This document shows positions 60,019-64,000 of a stretch of 64,000 nucleotides of DNA, piece after piece; within the stretch, counting starts at the first letter, position 1, and the number at the start of each line of letters is the position of its first letter. The position numbers and the translations under genes are program-made. The notes beneath the pieces are model-generated. The model saw only the letters and a list, made by a program, of their open reading frames with translations, was not told the origin of the DNA and searched no databases. The DNA comes from Lyngbya aestuarii BL J (GTDB lineage: Bacteria; Cyanobacteriota; Cyanobacteriia; Cyanobacteriales; Microcoleaceae), in assembly GCF_000478195.2 (NCBI RefSeq), contig NZ_AUZM01000002.1:1-64000 (forward strand), written 5' to 3'.

Positions 60019-60723
60019 ATGCGAATTCTTGCTATTGGTGATATACATGGCTGTTCTCAGGCATTTGATACGCTGATGGAAGCGATAAAACTGCAACCGA
60101 CTGATCGCTTGATTACTTTAGGTGACTATGTAGATCGAGGGCCAGACTCTAAAGGCATCATTGATCGTTTAATTGGATTAAATTATACCGGACAATTGGT
60201 TGCATTGCGCGGAAATCATGAAATTATGATGCTGGATGCTGACCGTTATCCTCATCGGTTAGAAGGGTGGTTGGCTTGCGGGGGACGAGAAACTCTAGCT
60301 TCCTACGCACCTTCCTCAAAGAAAAAAGGTAAATTAAATGATATTCCCGATGAACATTGGAATTTTATTACTAATATTTGTCAGGATTGGTGGGAAACAA
60401 AAGAGCATTTTTTTGTTCATGCTAATGTGAATCCTCATAAACCTTTATCTCAACAATCTAGTCACGATTTATTTTGGACAAGGTTTTATCATGCTCAACC
60501 TCATTATTCCGGTAAAACGATGATTTGTGGTCATACCAGTCAAAAAAGCGGTCAGCCGATTAGTTTGGGGTATGCAATTTGTATTGATACTTGGGTTTAT
60601 GGAAAGGGTTGGTTGACTTGTTTAGATGTCAATAGCGGTCAAATTTGGCAAGCTAACCAAAAAGGAGAACAACGAACTGCTTGGATTGAAGAATTTAGCA
60701 CCTATTGTGCGATTTCTTCATAA
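60019..60723 (+). CDS. Metallophosphoesterase, copy 2
   Basis: The 234-residue product is a clear paralogue of the preceding gene: GDIHGCSQAFDTLMEAIKLQ, GDYVDRGPDSKGIIDRLIGL, RGNHEIMML and [20 protein letters not shown] all match with few changes. It lacks the short basic N-terminal extension of copy 1. GGAGATCT before the ATG serves as ribosome-binding site. The tandem arrangement shows a local duplication with later divergence. The natural substrate, protein or dinucleotide, cannot be told from the sequence. Confidence 0.9.
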   Translation: MRILAIGDIHGCSQAFDTLMEAIKLQPTDRLITLGDYVDRGPDSKGIIDRLIGLNYTGQLVALRGNHEIMMLDADRYPHRLEGWLACGGRETLASYAPSSKKKGKLNDIPDEHWNFITNICQDWWETKEHFFVHANVNPHKPLSQQSSHDLFWTRFYHAQPHYSGKTMICGHTSQKSGQPISLGYAICIDTWVYGKGWLTCLDVNSGQIWQANQKGEQRTAWIEEFSTYCAISS

Positions 60724-61011
60724 GTTTTTATCTTGAGTTTCTCTATATTTAATTGAGTCAAAGAGTTCTAATCTTTCACCGACAAACGAGAACTGTATAA
60801 ACAGGATATTGATCAGGAGTTGTCGCCGAAAAAAATGAAAAAGCCCAAGTTTTCTCTCTCAAAGGACAATCTTTTAGCCATTCTTGGCAAGAGTTTTAAT
60901 CTAGGCTAGAATAATCGGATCAAGTTTAACAGGATCAAGTTTAATCAGATTAAAAAAAATCGAGTATGATTGATCTTATCCTGATTGATCTACGACTTCC
61001 GTAGAAATTTT
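60724..61011. other. Gene-free gap before the YkgJ-type gene
   Basis: These 288 bases contain GATCAAGTTTAACAGGATCAAGTTTAATCAGATT-type direct repeats (GGATCAAGTTTAA twice, 60918-60945) close to the next gene's promoter. They may be regulator half-sites. Nothing else was recognised. Confidence 0.45.
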
Positions 61012-61602
61012 ATGAGTTTAGATATCGCCGACCAGGTGATGGAGTCTTATACCCAAATTGACCAAGAGATAGAAACCTTTCAGACTGAAACTCAACTGTA
61101 TTGTCCGACGGGATGCGGTTGGTGTTGTGAAAGCCCGAATGTTGAAGCGACGCCTTTAGAAATGTTACCTTTAGTGGTGGAATTGTTTCAACGGGGAGAG
61201 ATTCAAGAGTGGCTTAAACTCGCCGAGGAGTCTGATTATCAAGGGCAATGTATTTTTTATAAACCTGACCCTTTTGTGGGGGGAAATGGTCGCTGTCAAG
61301 TTTATCATTCACGGCCGACAATTTGTCGGTTATTTGGGTTTGCAACAGTTAATTCTAAGTCGGGACAGGTACAATTAGCCGCTTGTGTTCGTCATAAAGC
61401 CGCAATGCCTCATATTGTCGCCCAAACTCAAGCTGCAATTGATGAAAAAACAGTTCACCCGCCTAATTTTGCTGATATTTCCCAACAAATAGCCAGTTTA
61501 GAACCGGGGTTTGGTCATCAGCGTTTACCCATTAATGAAGCCTTGAAAGTAGCGGTTGAGAAGGTCGGACTTTATTTGCAAATGTTGGGTCAAAATGAGT
61601 AG
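61012..61602 (+). CDS. YkgJ-type cysteine-cluster protein
   Basis: ATG 61012 (MSLDIADQVMESYTQID) is preferred over an upstream frame start at 60985. The 196-residue product has a cysteine cluster typical of the YkgJ/CxxCxxCC family: YCPTGCGWCCESPN, GQCIFY, RCQVYHSRPTICRLFG and AACVRHK. These cysteines probably bind zinc or an Fe-S cluster. No activity has been established for this family. Its long N- and C-terminal helices are typical of the cyanobacterial branch. Confidence 0.85.
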   Translation: MSLDIADQVMESYTQIDQEIETFQTETQLYCPTGCGWCCESPNVEATPLEMLPLVVELFQRGEIQEWLKLAEESDYQGQCIFYKPDPFVGGNGRCQVYHSRPTICRLFGFATVNSKSGQVQLAACVRHKAAMPHIVAQTQAAIDEKTVHPPNFADISQQIASLEPGFGHQRLPINEALKVAVEKVGLYLQMLGQNE

Positions 61603-61627
61603 AGAGGTTGTCTATAATATCTGTAGA

Positions 61628-62281
61628 TTATTTTAATTTTTGAGTTCGATGGCGACGATACCAAGTCGCCCCAAATACAAGCATTCCAATTAAACTCAAA
61701 GCGGTAATTAACGGTAAAATTTCCCCTGTTTTAACCGCTTTTAAACCCGAACTTCCCAACATCACAAATGGCAAAAGACCGGGAACAGTTCCAAGCGTTG
61801 TAGCGATGAAATAATCTTTAAAGGAAATAGAGGTTAAACCCGAGGTAAAATTAACTAAACCATAGGGAATAATGGGTAATAATCGAATTGCAAACAGATA
61901 AAATAATCCCCCCTGATGAATTTCTGCATCTAAAACTTGCCAACGTCCCGCTAATTTATTTTTGACCCATTTTCGCCCAACAGTTCGAGTAAAGGTAAAC
62001 GCAACAATAGCGGCTGTTATCGCAGCAATACTTGTCCAAAGTGTACCCCACCACACCCCAAAAAACGCCCCTCCTAAGAGGTTTAAAGCGGTAGAAGGTA
62101 AAATTAAAATTGTCGCAACAGTATAAACAAAAATATACAGAATGGGGGCAAATATTCCCATCTGTTGTAACTGAGTTTGAAGATGTTCTAAGTTAAAACG
62201 ACTGAGACAATAAAACGCAATAACTGTAATCAAAACACATAAAAAAACTAATTTAATCAGTTCATTTTTATTTTTAAACAT
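61628..62281 (-). CDS. TVP38/TMEM64 family membrane protein
   Basis: The 217-residue protein has about five hydrophobic segments and the family block NLLGGAFFGVWWGTLWTSIA, with RLLPIIPYGLVNFTSGLTSI further on. This SNARE-associated (VTT/DedA-like) fold is linked to lipid scrambling or ion homeostasis. It is 19 bases after the stop of the GT2 gene on the same strand, so the two are an operon. The first residues MFKNKNELIKLVFLC suit a membrane start. Confidence 0.85.
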   Translation of the reverse strand: MFKNKNELIKLVFLCVLITVIAFYCLSRFNLEHLQTQLQQMGIFAPILYIFVYTVATILILPSTALNLLGGAFFGVWWGTLWTSIAAITAAIVAFTFTRTVGRKWVKNKLAGRWQVLDAEIHQGGLFYLFAIRLLPIIPYGLVNFTSGLTSISFKDYFIATTLGTVPGLLPFVMLGSSGLKAVKTGEILPLITALSLIGMLVFGATWYRRHRTQKLK

Positions 62282-62300
62282 GGATTAAAATGATAGAATT

Positions 62301-63272
62301 TCAATTCTTATGTGTGTCTTTTTCAAATCCATAACAGTCTCGAACAATATACAGAGGTCGTCGTTTAACCTCATCGTGAACTCGACTTAAATATTCCCCA
62401 ATTACGCCCAAACTCACCAACTGAACCCCGCCCAAAAACAACGTTACCACCATAATAGAAGCATAACCCGGAACATCAATTCCTAAAATTAACGTTCTCA
62501 AAATCAAAAAAGTTGCATAGATAAATGCTAACAAAGAAATTAACAATCCAATATAACTCCAAACTTTCAAGGGTAAAGAACTAAAAGAGGTAATTCCATC
62601 CAAAGCAAAATTCCAAAGTTGCCAATAATTCCACTTTGTTTCTCCCTTAGAACGAGGGGGACGATCATATTCAATCGCAATTTGTTTAAAGCCAACCCAA
62701 GAAAATAAACCCTTCATAAATCGATGTCTTTCTGGGAGTAATTTTAAAGCTTCTACCACCCGTCTATCCATTAACCGAAAATCACCAGTATCACGAGGAA
62801 TTGGAACAGGTGTCATCTTGCTAATAATCCGATAAAATGCACCCGCAGTTTTTTGTTTTAGCCAAGTTTCACCCTGACGTGATCGCCGTTTACAATATAC
62901 GACATCATAGCCATCTTGCCATTTTAAAATCAAGTCTTGGATTAATTCTGGCGGGTCTTGTAAGTCTGCATCAATGGGAATTACCGCATCCCCTTTCGCA
63001 TATTCAATTCCCGCAGTTAACGCAATTTCTTTGCCAAAATTACGCGAAAAATTAACGACTTTAATCATTGGATTAGAATGATGATATTCAATCAAGCGTT
63101 TTAACGTATGATCACGACTTCCATCATCGACACAAATAATCTCATAGGTGAGATGAAGTTGATCGAGAACTGTAATCAATCGAGTAAATAAATCATCAAG
63201 ATTTGGTTCCTCATTGTAGCAAGGAATCACCACAGAAAGCACCACAGAGTCAAGATTTGAAACCATATTCAC
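62301..63272 (-). CDS. Family 2 glycosyltransferase (GtrB/DPM1-like)
   Basis: The 323-residue protein has a GT-A domain: SVVIPCYNEEPNLDDLF, ICVDDGSRDHT and DADLQDPPELI with the DxD-like metal site, then RDTGDFRLMDRRVVEAL. Two transmembrane helices (about 232-255 and 265-290) end it. It should transfer glucose or a related sugar to polyprenyl phosphate. Such lipid-linked sugars are donors for GT-C enzymes like the GT39 gene at 28.4 kb. The start could also be the second Met (63266). Confidence 0.92.
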   Translation of the reverse strand: MNMVSNLDSVVLSVVIPCYNEEPNLDDLFTRLITVLDQLHLTYEIICVDDGSRDHTLKRLIEYHHSNPMIKVVNFSRNFGKEIALTAGIEYAKGDAVIPIDADLQDPPELIQDLILKWQDGYDVVYCKRRSRQGETWLKQKTAGAFYRIISKMTPVPIPRDTGDFRLMDRRVVEALKLLPERHRFMKGLFSWVGFKQIAIEYDRPPRSKGETKWNYWQLWNFALDGITSFSSLPLKVWSYIGLLISLLAFIYATFLILRTLILGIDVPGYASIMVVTLFLGGVQLVSLGVIGEYLSRVHDEVKRRPLYIVRDCYGFEKDTHKN

Positions 63273-63472
63273 AGATCCGTTAAACTAGAGGAGAAAGACA
63301 AGATCTCCATGATCTATTATCAGTGACAGCAGTATAGATGCTGAGAATCAGGTTTATGTTGCCAAAAAACAATTACAATTAAAATCTAAATATCGGGTAC
63401 TGATACGCTGGAAACACGCTTGCGAATCAAGTCAACAGCCCGATCAGTTTTAAAATTAAATGGGATTGTTAT

Positions 63473-64000
63473 ATGAAACGGATTGTATTAATTGCTGGGT
63501 TTGAATCGTTTAATGCTGATTTGTACCGTCAGGCGGCGAATTTTGCCTCTCGTCGCTGTGAAGATTTAAAAATTGACGTTTGGTGTGATCGCGCGATTAA
63601 TAGCGAACCCGAGGCAGTAGAGGCGGCTTTACAGCAAGCCGATGTGTTTTTTGCGAGTTTATTATTTGACTATGATCAAGTTTTATGGTTGCGGGAACGG
63701 GTGCAAAATATTCCGATTCGTTTGGTGTTTGAGTCGGCGTTAGAATTGATGAGTTTAACTCAAATTGGGGCGTTTAAAATCGGTGATAAACCGAAAGGAA
63801 TGCCTAAACCCGTTCAATTTATCCTCAGTAAATTTTCCAGTGGACGGGAAGAAGATAAACTCGCTGGATATATTAGTTTTCTCAAAACAGGGCCGAAATT
63901 ATTAAAGTTTGTACCTGTTAAAAAAGTTCAAGATTTGCGGAATTGGTTGATTATTTACGGCTATTGGAATGCGGGCGGAAGCGAGAATGTTGCCGCGATG
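63473..64000 (+). CDS. Magnesium-chelatase/cobaltochelatase subunit H-like, 3'-truncated by the window edge
   Basis: From ATG 63473 the frame stays open to the window end (176 codons visible). The start MKRIVLIAGFESFNADLYRQ and the segments ADVFFASLLFDYDQV and FILSKFSSGREEDKLAGYIS resemble the N-terminal part of the large H subunit (ChlH/BchH/CobN). The N-terminus is shorter than that of the main plant and cyanobacterial ChlH, so it may be a second, divergent H subunit. The full enzyme inserts Mg or Co into a tetrapyrrole. Confidence 0.75.
   Translation, partial: MKRIVLIAGFESFNADLYRQAANFASRRCEDLKIDVWCDRAINSEPEAVEAALQQADVFFASLLFDYDQVLWLRERVQNIPIRLVFESALELMSLTQIGAFKIGDKPKGMPKPVQFILSKFSSGREEDKLAGYISFLKTGPKLLKFVPVKKVQDLRNWLIIYGYWNAGGSENVAAM

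Noticed and set aside
1-64000. tRNA or rRNA genes, prophage or intact insertion sequences
   Set aside because: No cloverleaf or rRNA-like segment, no transposase, integrase or phage structural gene was found on reading both strands.

Overview
The window reads as chromosomal DNA of a filamentous, non-heterocystous-type cyanobacterium (Lyngbya/Limnoraphis/Oscillatoria/Planktothrix-like). The evidence is a Ftn2/ZipN (ARC6-type) division protein, a PatD-like protein, DUF4912, DUF1822 and DUF4336 genes, a Mg-chelatase H-type gene at the right edge, moderate-to-low GC, and about thirty copies of the HIP1 octamer GCGATCGC. No tRNA, rRNA, CRISPR array or intact transposase was seen.

Layout. 1-0.5 kb: 3' end of a fatty-acid hydroxylase. 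0.5-11 kb: a carbon-phosphorus lyase cluster with divergent phnF and phnGHI-uma2-phnJ-gst-phnKL, a Dabb gene on the other strand, then phnM, a 2H phosphoesterase, a PhnZ-type HD oxygenase and a HAD phosphatase. The PhnF regulator faces the operon across two palindromes. 11-15.6 kb (minus strand): a sigma-factor-like protein, a DUF1822/HEAT protein and a membrane CHAT-CHASE2 protein. 16-30.8 kb: amidase, pdhA, ftn2, a DUF4912 protein with about 1.8 kb of coding tandem repeat, relA/spoT, a structured non-coding stretch, a patD-like gene and a GT39 gene. 30.8-36.4 kb: a 31-residue membrane peptide, a DUF262-AlbA_2 fusion, SpoIID and an FHA-Ser/Thr kinase.

36.6-40.6 kb: a compact peptide-export locus made of a HlyD adaptor, a His/Tyr-rich double-glycine peptide and a C39-peptidase ABC exporter. 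This is the most striking candidate new system, possibly an exported metal-binding peptide. 40.7-48.6 kb: HNH pair, cimA, ferredoxin, thioredoxin, serine hydrolase, trmJ, DUF2256 and isoaspartyl peptidase. 48.6-55.3 kb: an accessory segment with a Uma2 gene, a PIN toxin broken by one stop codon beside its intact antitoxin, a dynamin-like GTPase-FHA operon and a secreted protein. It is closed by a second copy of the end of the isoaspartyl peptidase gene. 55.3-64 kb: DUF4336, pentapeptide, KDPG aldolase, L,D-transpeptidase, two tandem metallophosphatases, a YkgJ-type protein, TVP38, GT2 and the start of a chelatase H gene.

How it fits together. The phn genes form one catabolic unit that turns alkylphosphonates into phosphate and a phosphoribosyl product; no phnCDE transporter, phnN or phnP lies in the window. 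The sigma/DUF1822/CHAT-CHASE2 trio looks like a regulated signalling or proteolytic module. The HlyD, peptide and exporter genes look like a self-contained secretion system. Tracts without HIP1 (the phn cluster, the DUF262 region and the GTPase operon) suggest acquired DNA, although the ordinary right end also lacks the octamer. All calls come from reading the sequence and from memory of protein families; no database search was run.
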